A stretch of DNA of 64,000 bases from Tropicimonas marinistellae (GTDB lineage Bacteria; Pseudomonadota; Alphaproteobacteria; Rhodobacterales; Rhodobacteraceae). A program made the translations under genes and the position numbers. Below are positions 18,798-27,029 of this stretch, piece after piece. Below the pieces are notes generated by a model. It saw only the letters and a program-made list of their open reading frames with translations. It was not told the DNA's origin and searched no databases. The first letter of the stretch is position 1. Each line of letters opens with the position of its first letter. Location: assembly GCF_001509585.1 (NCBI RefSeq), contig NZ_LNCI01000001.1:186001-250000 (forward strand), in the 5' to 3' direction.

Positions 18798-18961
18798 GTT
18801 CGCTCGCTTGGTTCGAGCCGGAGCGTTAGCATGTAACACATCGGCCCGGAAGCTGAAACATTCGCTTTCAATCCCACACAACGGCGTGAGAATCCTGCAG
18901 CAATTCTTGCCGCAGCCGATGTTGCTGCGCATTTGCGGAAAAAGAAACGGAGGATTTCCGC

Positions 18962-19648
18962 ATGGGAACGCTGAAGAAAATCCTGTTGGTCGACGATGAG
19001 GAAGACCTGCGCGAGGCGTTGAGCGAACAACTCGTGATGACGGAGGATTTCGATGTTTTCGAGGCTGCGAATGGCCACGAAGCGATGGAGAAGGTCAAGG
19101 CCGGGTTGTTTGACCTCGTGATACTCGATGTGGGGCTGCCGGACACCGATGGGCGCGAACTCTGCCGGTTGATGCGCAAGCAGGGGGTCAAGTGCCCGGT
19201 GTTGATGCTTACCGGACACGACAGCGACGCTGACACCATCCTTGGGCTCGATGCCGGGGCAAATGACTACGTTACCAAACCGTTCAAGTTCCCGGTTCTG
19301 CTTGCCAGGATCCGCGCACAACTCCGCCAGCACGAGCAATCTGAGGACGCAGTGTTCCAGCTCGGCCCGTACACGTTCAAGCCGGCGATGAAGATGTTGA
19401 TCGACGAAAACGACCGCAAGGTTCGGCTGACTGAGAAAGAGACGAATATTCTCAAGTTCCTCTACCGGGCCACTGAAGGCGTGGTGGCGCGCGATGTGCT
19501 GCTACATGAAGTCTGGGGATACAACGCCGGCGTGACGACCCATACGTTGGAGACGCACATCTATCGCCTGCGGCAGAAGATCGAACCAGATCCTTCCAAT
19601 GCGCGGCTGCTGGTCACGGAATCGGGTGGCTATCGTCTTGTCGCATGA
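18962..19648 (+). CDS. OmpR-family response regulator
   Basis: A 228-residue two-domain regulator. The receiver has an acidic pocket at D11-D12, phosphoacceptor D56 in VILDVGLPD and the KPF lysine. A C-terminal winged helix carries LTEKETNILKFLYRATEGVV and THTLETHIYRLRQKIEPDP. Alphaproteobacterial relatives include the envelope regulator CenR, a possible but unproven match. No histidine kinase is adjacent, so the partner is encoded elsewhere. GGAGG precedes the ATG by 9 bases. The 3'UTR is unusually structured (see the next entry). Confidence 0.9.
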   Translation: MGTLKKILLVDDEEDLREALSEQLVMTEDFDVFEAANGHEAMEKVKAGLFDLVILDVGLPDTDGRELCRLMRKQGVKCPVLMLTGHDSDADTILGLDAGANDYVTKPFKFPVLLARIRAQLRQHEQSEDAVFQLGPYTFKPAMKMLIDENDRKVRLTEKETNILKFLYRATEGVVARDVLLHEVWGYNAGVTTHTLETHIYRLRQKIEPDPSNARLLVTESGGYRLVA

Positions 19649-19679
19649 GAGATACGTTCTGATTTCCACTCGCAGGATT

Positions 19680-19778
19680 CTCTTAACCCTTCTTCGTTAG
19701 GGTTTATTCATCGCGCCGGGGATCGGCGTGGTAACCTCCCTGTTGGACTGGCCCGGGCAAAGAGCCCGGGCTTTTTTT
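19680..19778 (+). ncRNA. Candidate small RNA or structured 3'UTR with exposed CCTCCC
   Basis: Three hairpins follow one another: AACCCT/AGGGTT (19685-19704), a 7-bp stem CGCGCCG/CGGCGTG (19712-19730) and the terminator stem at 19751-19771 with seven T. Between the second and third lies an unpaired linker with CCTCCC (19735-19740), complementary to a Shine-Dalgarno sequence. This is a layout known from alphaproteobacterial regulatory RNAs, but no family is claimed. It could be its own transcript or a processed 3'UTR of the response regulator mRNA. Confidence 0.35.
19751..19778 (+). terminator. Strong rho-independent terminator
   Basis: A perfect 8-bp stem GCCCGGGC, loop AAAGA, GCCCGGGC, then TTTTTTT. 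It ends the response-regulator transcript or the candidate small RNA. Confidence 0.93.
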
Positions 19779-20247
19779 CATTCACACATGGCGAGTGTAG
19801 GTCGCGGAGACGCGTATTTGGTCTGGACGTGCGTGACGTCGCAAACGGCGTTTTTCAATCAAGCTTCCAGTCACTTGAGTGCCGAACGCGCAAGCGTTCT
19901 GGAGCCTTCGGTACTCGGGGCTTGGACGGCGGAGCGAGACCTGCAGCGAGTGGGCCGAGTGGTGCTGCGCGAGCAACATTCGTCAAGCTTTTTTGGAAAG
20001 CGTGACCTTCTGCAGGGGCGCTCGTAGATTAAAAGATGAATAGAAAATACATAATATAAAAAATTAGCTATCATTTAGAGTAAATTAACGTCGCAAATTG
20101 GCTTGAAGCGAGATATATTTTTCCGTTTTTGTCAATTACATTCAAATATTCATAATTTGTTGTAGATCAAGGACAATTTCCGCCACCCGTGTATCCGTGG
20201 AAGCGCAGTAGAGCCTGCTGGCATCCAGGACAGGGAGGGATATGCTC
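19779..20247. other. Long intergenic region with an AT-rich promoter half
   Basis: No gene-like frame was recognised. The first 250 bases have chromosomal GC content, and no coding or RNA structure stands out. Bases about 20028-20160 are strikingly AT-rich compared with the rest of the window. They include long A/T runs around 20040-20090 and TCAATTACATTCAAATATT. The region ends with an FNR-like box and the leader of the octaheme cytochrome gene. Confidence 0.6.
20157..20170 (+). promoter_or_regulatory. FNR/CRP-type box upstream of the octaheme cytochrome
   Basis: TTGTT-GTAG-ATCAA matches the FNR consensus TTGAT-N4-ATCAA at 9 of 10 positions. Centred at 20163.5, it would place a class II start near 20205, and TATCCG at 20192-20197 is in -10 position. 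FnrL is encoded in this window. A DNR-type nitric-oxide regulator or CRP could also bind. Confidence 0.55.
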
Positions 20248-21891
20248 ATGAGATCCGGATTAACCACAGCAATTGTCGGCCTCGGACTTGTCCTGTCCGG
20301 TCTCGGACCGGTCTCTGCGCAGCAGTCCCAATCCATTCCGGAGGAAACGTCCAACACGACGGTGGATCACTCCAAGCTGGAAGTCCTCCAAAAGCAGTTC
20401 GCGAGTGGTCCAGAGGTCACGGAAGCGTGCCTGAGCTGTCACACGGAAGCCGCTGATCAGGTCAAGCAGTCAATCCACTGGAGTTGGGACTACACGCATC
20501 CCGACACCGGACAGGATCTCGGCAAGAACAACGTCATCAATTCGTATTGCGTTGGGGTCGCCGGAAACGAACCTCGCTGCACCTCCTGCCATGTCGGATA
20601 TGGCTGGAAGGACATGAATACGCCTCCGCCGGAAGAGACGAGCGCCGTGGACTGCCTGGTCTGCCACGACAAGTCAGACACGTACTTCAAGATCCCCGCC
20701 GGAGCTGGCCAGCCTTTTGGAGCCGAGGTCAAGGAAGGCGCTGTCACAAATACCGGAAAACCAGCAAAACCTGTTGACTTGAAACTGGTCGCGCAAAGCG
20801 TCGGCCTGCCCGATCGCGACAATTGCGGAAACTGCCACTTCTACGGAGGCGGCGGCGACAATGTGAAACACGGTGACCTCTCATCGGTCCTGCATCACCC
20901 GACCGAAGCAATCGACGTGCACATGGCCGAGGATGGGCTCAACTTCGATTGCCAGGAATGCCACGTGAGCGACCGCCATATCTGGCACGGTTCACGTTAC
21001 AATGTGACCGCCAAGGACACCGAAGGTGCCGGACTCCCGGGGCAGCGGCGAGATGTGGCCACATGCGAAAGCTGCCACGGCACTGAGCCACATGACGCCT
21101 TTTCGCTCATTGGCTTCAAGCTCAATTCCCACCGCGACAAGATCGCCTGCCAGACTTGCCACATCCCTGAGTACGCCAAGGGAGGCGTTCCAACAAAGAC
21201 GCTCTGGGACTGGTCCACGGCAGGCAAGATGGGTGACGACGGCAAGCCGATGAAGGTTGCCAAGTATGAGTCTGGCGCCGGGAAGAAAAAGCCCACCTAC
21301 GTGACGATGAAGGGCGATTTCGAATGGGGCGAGGATTTGCAGCCGGAGTATTTCTGGTTCGATGGCCAAGTCGAATACGCAAACGCCGATCATGAGATCG
21401 ATCCGTCAGGGATCGTCGAGGTCAACACCATCTCCGGCAGCCAGGATGATGAGAAGAGCCGGATCTGGCCATTCAAGGTCATGCGCGGCAAGCAGCCCTA
21501 TGACACCGAGCGAAATCGCCTGCTCTATCCGCACCTTTTCGGCCCAGGTTCGGAAACGGCGTACTGGGGCAAATGGGATTGGGACAAGTCGTTCGAAGCA
21601 GGCGCGAAAGCGTCCGGCACGGAGTATTCCGGGAGCTATGACTTCGTCTCGACAGAGATGTACTGGCCCGTGACGCACATGGTTGCTCCGGCCGAGGATC
21701 ACGTCGCATGTGAGGAGTGCCACAGGCAAGATGGCCGGCTGGCGAATATCGCTGGTATCCACATCCCGGGCGCTAACCCAATGGGGCCCGGCGGCAAACT
21801 GGGTGCGCTGATCCTCGCGCTAACGCTGTTGGGAATCGTCGGTCATGCGATCATGCGCTTCGTCGGCCGCAAGAACATGAAGGAGCACTGA
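20248..21891 (+). CDS. Octaheme tetrathionate-reductase-family cytochrome c
   Basis: A 547-residue protein with signal peptide and exactly eight CxxCH heme motifs, at about C61, C111, C136, C193, C235, C273, C301 and C488. Gly-rich GGGGDNVKHGDL follows the fourth motif. In the octaheme tetrathionate reductase (OTR) family the active-site heme has a lysine ligand; K207 is the likely candidate (inference). A free Cys (C101, NSYCVG) lies near the second motif. OTRs reduce tetrathionate in vitro and can act on nitrite or hydroxylamine; the true substrate is uncertain. A C-terminal helix (GALILALTLLGIVGHAIM) anchors it to the membrane. ATG 20248 has GGAGGG 8 bases upstream; ATG 20242 is too close. 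Confidence 0.9.
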   Translation: MRSGLTTAIVGLGLVLSGLGPVSAQQSQSIPEETSNTTVDHSKLEVLQKQFASGPEVTEACLSCHTEAADQVKQSIHWSWDYTHPDTGQDLGKNNVINSYCVGVAGNEPRCTSCHVGYGWKDMNTPPPEETSAVDCLVCHDKSDTYFKIPAGAGQPFGAEVKEGAVTNTGKPAKPVDLKLVAQSVGLPDRDNCGNCHFYGGGGDNVKHGDLSSVLHHPTEAIDVHMAEDGLNFDCQECHVSDRHIWHGSRYNVTAKDTEGAGLPGQRRDVATCESCHGTEPHDAFSLIGFKLNSHRDKIACQTCHIPEYAKGGVPTKTLWDWSTAGKMGDDGKPMKVAKYESGAGKKKPTYVTMKGDFEWGEDLQPEYFWFDGQVEYANADHEIDPSGIVEVNTISGSQDDEKSRIWPFKVMRGKQPYDTERNRLLYPHLFGPGSETAYWGKWDWDKSFEAGAKASGTEYSGSYDFVSTEMYWPVTHMVAPAEDHVACEECHRQDGRLANIAGIHIPGANPMGPGGKLGALILALTLLGIVGHAIMRFVGRKNMKEH

Positions 21892-21892
21892 G

Positions 21893-22555
21893 ATGTCAGA
21901 GCGATTGGTCAAAATCTACCCGCCGTTCGAACGATTCTGGCATTGGACACAGGTGATCCTTGTGCTGGTCATGACGTTCACCGGCTTCCGACTCTACGGG
22001 CTCCACGAGTGGATTCCGTACCAGCAAGCCGTGGTCGTGCATACCTATGCCGCGCTTCTTCTGATGCTGCTATGGATCTTCGCGATCTTCTGGCACTTCA
22101 CGACGGGCACCTGGAAGCACTATGTTCCGACGACCAATGGGCTTTGGCAGGTGATCCGTTTCTACGGTTTCGGAATATTCAAAGGGGATAAGCACCCTTA
22201 CAGGAAGGCCTATTGGCGCAAGCACAATCCGTTGCAGGCGATGGCCTATCTGACGCTGAAGGCACTGATATTCCCGACGATCTGGATCACTGGTATCGCT
22301 TATCTGACCTACCGGCTTTGGGAGCCGGCGCAGAGTTCGGGTTTCTGGATCGAGATAGTTGGAAACCTGCATGTGCTCGCAGCCTTCGGAATCCTCTCGT
22401 TTGTGGTCATGCATCTCTACCTGATGACCACCGGGCATTCCGTTTGGGAGCACGTCCGGCCGATGTTCAGCGGCTATGACGAGATCGACTTAACGCCCGA
22501 GGAAGAAGCGTACCTCGAGACGGACGAACCGAGCCGGATCAAACCCGTCGTTTGA
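21893..22555 (+). CDS. Cytochrome b561/FdnI-type membrane cytochrome b
   Basis: A 220-residue integral membrane protein with four hydrophobic helices. Helix-embedded His occur in RFWHWTQVILVLVMTFTGF, VVVHTYAALLLMLLWIFAIFWHF, and GNLHVLAAFGILSFVVMHLYLM, as in di-heme b subunits of formate dehydrogenase or hydrogenase. It probably takes electrons from quinol and hands them to the octaheme cytochrome. It starts one base after that gene's stop, with AAGGAG inside the upstream gene, so the two are co-translated. Confidence 0.9.
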   Translation: MSERLVKIYPPFERFWHWTQVILVLVMTFTGFRLYGLHEWIPYQQAVVVHTYAALLLMLLWIFAIFWHFTTGTWKHYVPTTNGLWQVIRFYGFGIFKGDKHPYRKAYWRKHNPLQAMAYLTLKALIFPTIWITGIAYLTYRLWEPAQSSGFWIEIVGNLHVLAAFGILSFVVMHLYLMTTGHSVWEHVRPMFSGYDEIDLTPEEEAYLETDEPSRIKPVV

Positions 22556-22580
22556 CACCCGCGCATTCGATCTCCTCAAA

Positions 22581-22607
22581 AAGGCGGCGCAAAGCGTCGC
22601 CTTTCTT
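22581..22607 (+). terminator. Terminator after the octaheme/cytochrome b pair
   Basis: AAGGCGGCGC and GCGTCGCCTT pair with one G-U, loop AAA, followed by TCTT. It separates the redox pair from the RND genes, which therefore have their own promoter. Confidence 0.85.
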
Positions 22608-22624
22608 GTGGTGTTTCATTGTTT

Positions 22625-22775
22625 GGGTCTGCGGTAAAATATTGAAATATAACAATAAATAGTATAAACTATTGAGTCGCGGCCATGGGCTTTGAGGGTG
22701 CGATTCACTCGGGGCTTGAATAACATTCAAAAAATGGCATATGTTATCCGGCCGCCGTATGGAAAGGAGTTTCCA
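22625..22775 (+). promoter_or_regulatory. AT-rich promoter region of the RND operon with palindromes
   Basis: The region contains ATATT-GA-AATAT and TAGT-ATAA-ACTA palindromes in a T/A-rich block at about 22638-22672. A perfect inverted repeat TTGAAT-AAC-ATTCAA lies at 22716-22730, suitable as a repressor or activator operator. ACATTCAA also occurs in the AT-rich region upstream of the octaheme gene. AAGGAG precedes the ATG at 22776. No regulator gene is adjacent. Confidence 0.45.
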
Positions 22776-23756
22776 ATGCCAAGATTCATGCTTCCAGTTC
22801 TGCTCGCCATTGCGTTGCCCTCTGCCGCGCTGGCGGAGACCGCCATGCAGGCAAGACAAGCCGAGGTCACAGAATGGAAGGCTGTTTTCGGGCGCATCGA
22901 GACCCGCGACAGCATCCCGGCCCGGTCGCGGCTCGGTGGAACACTGGTGGATCTGTCCGTCGAGGAAGGCTCGCGGGTCGAAAGGGGTCAGCACATCGCG
23001 ACCGTTCAGGACGAGAAACTCGACTTGAAGCTCGGGGCGATCGATGCGCAGTTGCGTGCGCTGAAGGCACAGCTGGAAAATGCGAAGACCGAGTTGCAAC
23101 GGGGTGAAAACCTCCTTTCACGGGGAGTGGCAACGGCACAGAATCTCGACTCCCTGCGAACCCAGGTGGACGTCATCTCCGGCCAGATCGATGCGGCGGA
23201 GGCGGATCGCAATGTGTTGCTTCAGCAGGAAGCCGAGGGCGCTGTGTTGGCGCCTTTGTCCGGAACGGTATTGAGTGTACCCGTAACGGCCGGCGCCGTG
23301 GTGCTGGCTGGCGAGACGATTGCCGAGATTGGCGGCGGTGGATTCTTCTTGCGGCTGGCGGTTCCGGAACGGCATGCAGCCTACCTCAAGGAGGGGGACG
23401 CGATCCGTATCGACGGAAGCGACCAGATGCGCGACGGTCGCCTTGCCAAGATCTATCCACAGATCGAAAGCGGGCGTGTAATTGCGGACGTCGAAGTCGA
23501 AGGTCTGAGCCAGGACTTCGTTGACGCCCGCGTTCTGGTGCGCCTGCCCATTGGATCCACTAAGGCCGTCGTCGTGCCACCGGACGCTGTGACATCTCGG
23601 ATGGGACTGGATTTTGTTGCCGTCGAACGTGGCGATGGCTCTATAGCTCAGCGCACGGTCGTACTGGGTGAGCCCGTCGAACTGGACGGTGAACCGATGG
23701 TCGAAGTTCTATCCGGCCTGAAGGGCGGCGAAAAACTGGTTCAAGGTCATGAGTGA
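22776..23756 (+). CDS. RND efflux periplasmic adaptor (membrane fusion protein)
   Basis: A 326-residue adaptor. It has a signal peptide (FMLPVLLAIALPSAALA), a lipoyl half-motif (GTLVDLSVEEGSRVERGQHIATVQD), a coiled-coil hairpin (about residues 85-150), the second lipoyl half (GAVLAPLSGTVLSV) and a beta-barrel. It links the inner-membrane pump to an outer-membrane channel, which is not encoded nearby. ATG 22776 with AAGGAG 6 bases upstream gives the signal peptide. It overlaps the pump gene by 8 bases. Confidence 0.92.
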   Translation: MPRFMLPVLLAIALPSAALAETAMQARQAEVTEWKAVFGRIETRDSIPARSRLGGTLVDLSVEEGSRVERGQHIATVQDEKLDLKLGAIDAQLRALKAQLENAKTELQRGENLLSRGVATAQNLDSLRTQVDVISGQIDAAEADRNVLLQQEAEGAVLAPLSGTVLSVPVTAGAVVLAGETIAEIGGGGFFLRLAVPERHAAYLKEGDAIRIDGSDQMRDGRLAKIYPQIESGRVIADVEVEGLSQDFVDARVLVRLPIGSTKAVVVPPDAVTSRMGLDFVAVERGDGSIAQRTVVLGEPVELDGEPMVEVLSGLKGGEKLVQGHE

Positions 23757-26700
23757 AAAACCTACCATCACCCGCCGCGGCATAGCTGGCGGTTTGACCA
23801 GCGCGTTCATTCAATCCGCGCTGACCCCATTGATCATTCTCGCCTCACTTGCAGTCGGTCTGATCGCCCTCGTCAGCCTGCCGCGTGAAGAAGAGCCACA
23901 GATTTCCGTGCCGCTCGTGGACATTCACATCCAGGCACCCGGCCTTATGGCAGAGGATGCGATGAAGCTCGTAACCGAACCGATGGAAACCATCGTGCAG
24001 GGCATCAACGGCGTGGAGCATGTGTATTCCCAGACGAGTGACGACTACGCGATGGTCACCGCGCGGTTTCTCGTTGGTACCTCGTCAGACGCGGCAATTC
24101 TCAGGGTACATGAGAAGGTCCGCGCCAATATGGACCGCATCCCGATGGGGATCGAAGACCCTCTCATCGTCGGGCGCGGTATTGACGACGTGGCCATTGT
24201 CTCGCTGACACTGACCCCAACAGATCCGACAGGCGATGTGACCGCGAACGACCTCACCCGGATCGCCCGCCAATTGCAGGTCGAGGTGGCCAAGATCGAC
24301 AATGTGGGCCTGACGTATATCGTCGGCGAGGCGCCGGAAGCGATCCGAATTGCGCCGGACCCGGAGCGTCTGGCGCTCTATGGGGTGACGCTTCAGCAAC
24401 TGGCTGGCAAGGTTCAGGGCGCGAACCGCGCATTTTCGACCGGATTGGTCCGCGACGGCGGCGAACAGATTGCCCTTGTCGCCGGCCAGACGCTAAAGGC
24501 GCCCGCAGATGTCGCGAACCTTCTTGTCACGACCCGCGATGACCGGCCGGTCTACGTACGCGACGTGGCGGACGTCTCATTCGTGCCGGACACATCGGAT
24601 CGGATCGTTGCGAATGTCACGCGCGATACAGATGGCGCGATAACTCGGACACCGGCGGTGACGCTGGCGGTGGCAAAACGGGCCGGTGCCAACGCCGTGA
24701 TCGTGGCCGAAGAGATCCTGCATCGTGTCGAAGAGCTGGAGCATGAACTGATCCCCGACAGCGTCGATATCGACGTGACGCGCGACTATGGAGAGACGGC
24801 GAACGAAAAGGCGAATGAGCTTTTGTTCCATCTGGGGCTTGCGACCATTTCCATCGTGGCGCTCGTGTTCTTCGCGATCGGCTGGCGTGAAGCGCTCGTT
24901 GTCGCGATCGTGATACCAGTGACTATCCTTCTCACGCTCTTCGCCGCGTGGATCATGGGCTACACGTTGAACCGCGTCTCGCTGTTCGCCCTGATTTTCT
25001 CCATCGGTATCCTGGTGGATGACGCCATCGTTGTGATCGAGAACATTGCACGCCACTGGGCTATGCCGGACAAGGCTGACCGGGTGACCAAGGCGATCCG
25101 CGCTGTTGCCGAGGTTGGCAATCCGACGATCGTTGCCACGCTGACGGTTGTCGCGGCGCTCCTACCGATGCTCTTCGTGTCCGGGCTCATGGGGCCATAC
25201 ATGAGCCCCATACCGGCAAATGCGTCGGCGGCGATGATCTTCTCCTTCTTCGTCGCGGTCATCGTGACACCCTGGCTTATGGTCAAGATAGCCGGCCGCG
25301 CGCCCTCCCATGACCCTTCCGGAGAGGCTCACCATGGTGGCGCTTTGGGGCGGATCTATGCCGCGGTTGCACGGCCGCTCTTGCGGACAAAGGCAGGCAG
25401 CCTGCTATTCCTGCTTGTGGCCGCCGCGGTATCATTCGGGTCACTCGGTCTGCTCTACACGAAGGACGTGACCGTCAAGCTCCTGCCATTCGACAACAAG
25501 TCGGAACTGTCTGTGGTGATCGACCTGCCAGAGGGGGCGTCGGTCGAGGACACCGATGCCGTTGCTCAGGACGTTGCGCAAAGCGTGCTGGAGTTGCCCG
25601 AGGTGATATCGGCGCAGACCCACGCAGGCGACGCAGCACCGTTCAACTTCAACGGATTGGTCCGGCACTACTACCTGCGGGCAAAACCGGAAATGGGGGA
25701 CGTACAGATCAATCTCACCCCGAAGCACGATCGTGAGCGCACAAGCCACGACATCGCGCTGGAAATCCGGGAGCGTATCTCGCAGCTTGATGTTCCCGAA
25801 GGCACGAGTCTCAAAACGGTCGAACCGCCGCCGGGGCCGCCCGTTATCGCGACCTTGCTGGCCGAGGTCTACGGCCCGGACGGTGAAACACGTCGTGAGG
25901 CGGCTGCGAAGATCCGCGAGGCCTTCGAGAGTGTTCCCTTTGTCGTAGATGTCGACGACAGCTACGGCGTGCAGCCGCGGCGGCTTCGGGCGACAATTTC
26001 CGCCGACCAGCTCGAATTCTACGGTGTGCAGGAAAGCGACGTGTTCGACACCCTGGCGATCCTCAACGCCGGGCAGACCGTGGGTTACTCGCATCGGGGC
26101 GGTGGCCGCTACCCGATTCCGATAACTGTGGAGCGCGACAAAGCGGACCGTGTTGTGGACGAGCGGTTCCTCTCCACGCCCATTCCGGCAAATGCGCTGC
26201 CGGGCGCCCGTGGCGTGGTTGAGCTCGGCGATGTGGTGGAGATCACCGAGGAAAAGGCGTCCTTCCCGATCTTCCGCCACAATGGCAGATCGGCCGAGAT
26301 GGTGATGGCCGAACTCGCCGGCGACTTCGAAGCGCCGCTCTACGGAATGCTCGCCGTGGCCGATGCGCTCGACGCGATGGAGTGGGAGGAGGGTACGAAG
26401 CCCGAGATCCGGCTGAACGGACAGCCCGAAGATGAGGCCGCTGTAACCTTGCTCTGGGACGGCGAGTGGGAGGTTACCTGGGTGACGTTTCGTGACATGG
26501 GTGCTGCCTTCGCAGTCGCGCTGCTCGGCATCTACATCTTGGTCGTCGCGCAGTTCGGTTCTTTCCTGTTACCGCTGGTGATCCTGACGCCGGTTCCTCT
26601 CACCTTTATCGGTATCATGGCCGGGCATTGGGCATTCAACGCACCCTTTTCAGCGCCGTCGATGATCGGTTTCATCGCGCTTGCAGGGATAATCGTGCGG

Positions 26701-26955
26701 AATTCGATCCTCCTGGTGGATTTCATCCGCCACGCGGACCCCTTGGCTGACAAGGTTGAGACGCTGATCGAAGCGGGGTCGATCCGCTTCAAGCCAATCC
26801 TGCTCACGGCTGTTGCCGCGATGATCGGTGCGGCCGTGATCCTGGCCGACCCCATTTTTCAGGGTCTGGCGCTGTCGCTGCTTTTCGGATTGCTAAGCTC
26901 GACCCTGCTGACCGTGCTCGTGATCCCGGCCATCTACCGAGTGTTCCGAACGTAA
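23749..26955 (+). CDS. RND-family efflux transporter, inner-membrane pump
   Basis: A 1068-residue pump with the internal RND duplication: TM1, a large periplasmic loop, TM2-6, and again. TM4 carries the proton-relay acidic pair in FSIGILVDDAIVVIENIARHW. The TM8-12 block contains IGFIALAGIIVRNSILLVDFIRH, with the GxxVxNSIL-type motif of the HAE1/multidrug clade. Metal-pump (CusA) Met clusters were not seen, so an organic substrate is more likely. Substrate is unknown. Overlap with the adaptor gene fixes the operon. Confidence 0.93.
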   Translation: MSEKPTITRRGIAGGLTSAFIQSALTPLIILASLAVGLIALVSLPREEEPQISVPLVDIHIQAPGLMAEDAMKLVTEPMETIVQGINGVEHVYSQTSDDYAMVTARFLVGTSSDAAILRVHEKVRANMDRIPMGIEDPLIVGRGIDDVAIVSLTLTPTDPTGDVTANDLTRIARQLQVEVAKIDNVGLTYIVGEAPEAIRIAPDPERLALYGVTLQQLAGKVQGANRAFSTGLVRDGGEQIALVAGQTLKAPADVANLLVTTRDDRPVYVRDVADVSFVPDTSDRIVANVTRDTDGAITRTPAVTLAVAKRAGANAVIVAEEILHRVEELEHELIPDSVDIDVTRDYGETANEKANELLFHLGLATISIVALVFFAIGWREALVVAIVIPVTILLTLFAAWIMGYTLNRVSLFALIFSIGILVDDAIVVIENIARHWAMPDKADRVTKAIRAVAEVGNPTIVATLTVVAALLPMLFVSGLMGPYMSPIPANASAAMIFSFFVAVIVTPWLMVKIAGRAPSHDPSGEAHHGGALGRIYAAVARPLLRTKAGSLLFLLVAAAVSFGSLGLLYTKDVTVKLLPFDNKSELSVVIDLPEGASVEDTDAVAQDVAQSVLELPEVISAQTHAGDAAPFNFNGLVRHYYLRAKPEMGDVQINLTPKHDRERTSHDIALEIRERISQLDVPEGTSLKTVEPPPGPPVIATLLAEVYGPDGETRREAAAKIREAFESVPFVVDVDDSYGVQPRRLRATISADQLEFYGVQESDVFDTLAILNAGQTVGYSHRGGGRYPIPITVERDKADRVVDERFLSTPIPANALPGARGVVELGDVVEITEEKASFPIFRHNGRSAEMVMAELAGDFEAPLYGMLAVADALDAMEWEEGTKPEIRLNGQPEDEAAVTLLWDGEWEVTWVTFRDMGAAFAVALLGIYILVVAQFGSFLLPLVILTPVPLTFIGIMAGHWAFNAPFSAPSMIGFIALAGIIVRNSILLVDFIRHADPLADKVETLIEAGSIRFKPILLTAVAAMIGAAVILADPIFQGLALSLLFGLLSSTLLTVLVIPAIYRVFRT

Positions 26956-26961
26956 CCGATT

Positions 26962-26988
26962 GTTGGCGCGGGGCACTCCCGCGCCGAC
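26962..26988. terminator. Hairpin between convergent RND and glycosyltransferase genes
   Basis: GTTGGCGCGGG and CCCGCGCCGAC pair over 11 bp with one G-U around a GCACT loop. There is no T run on either strand. It may slow polymerase or protect the 3' ends of both convergent transcripts. Confidence 0.45.
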
Positions 26989-27029
26989 AGCTCCCCGCGT
27001 AGAACGAATCTCGTATTGACTGGCAAGTG

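Noticed and set aside
19728-20027. 99-codon plus-strand frame after the response regulator
   Set aside because: It begins inside the terminator region and encodes no recognisable protein; no ribosome-binding site.
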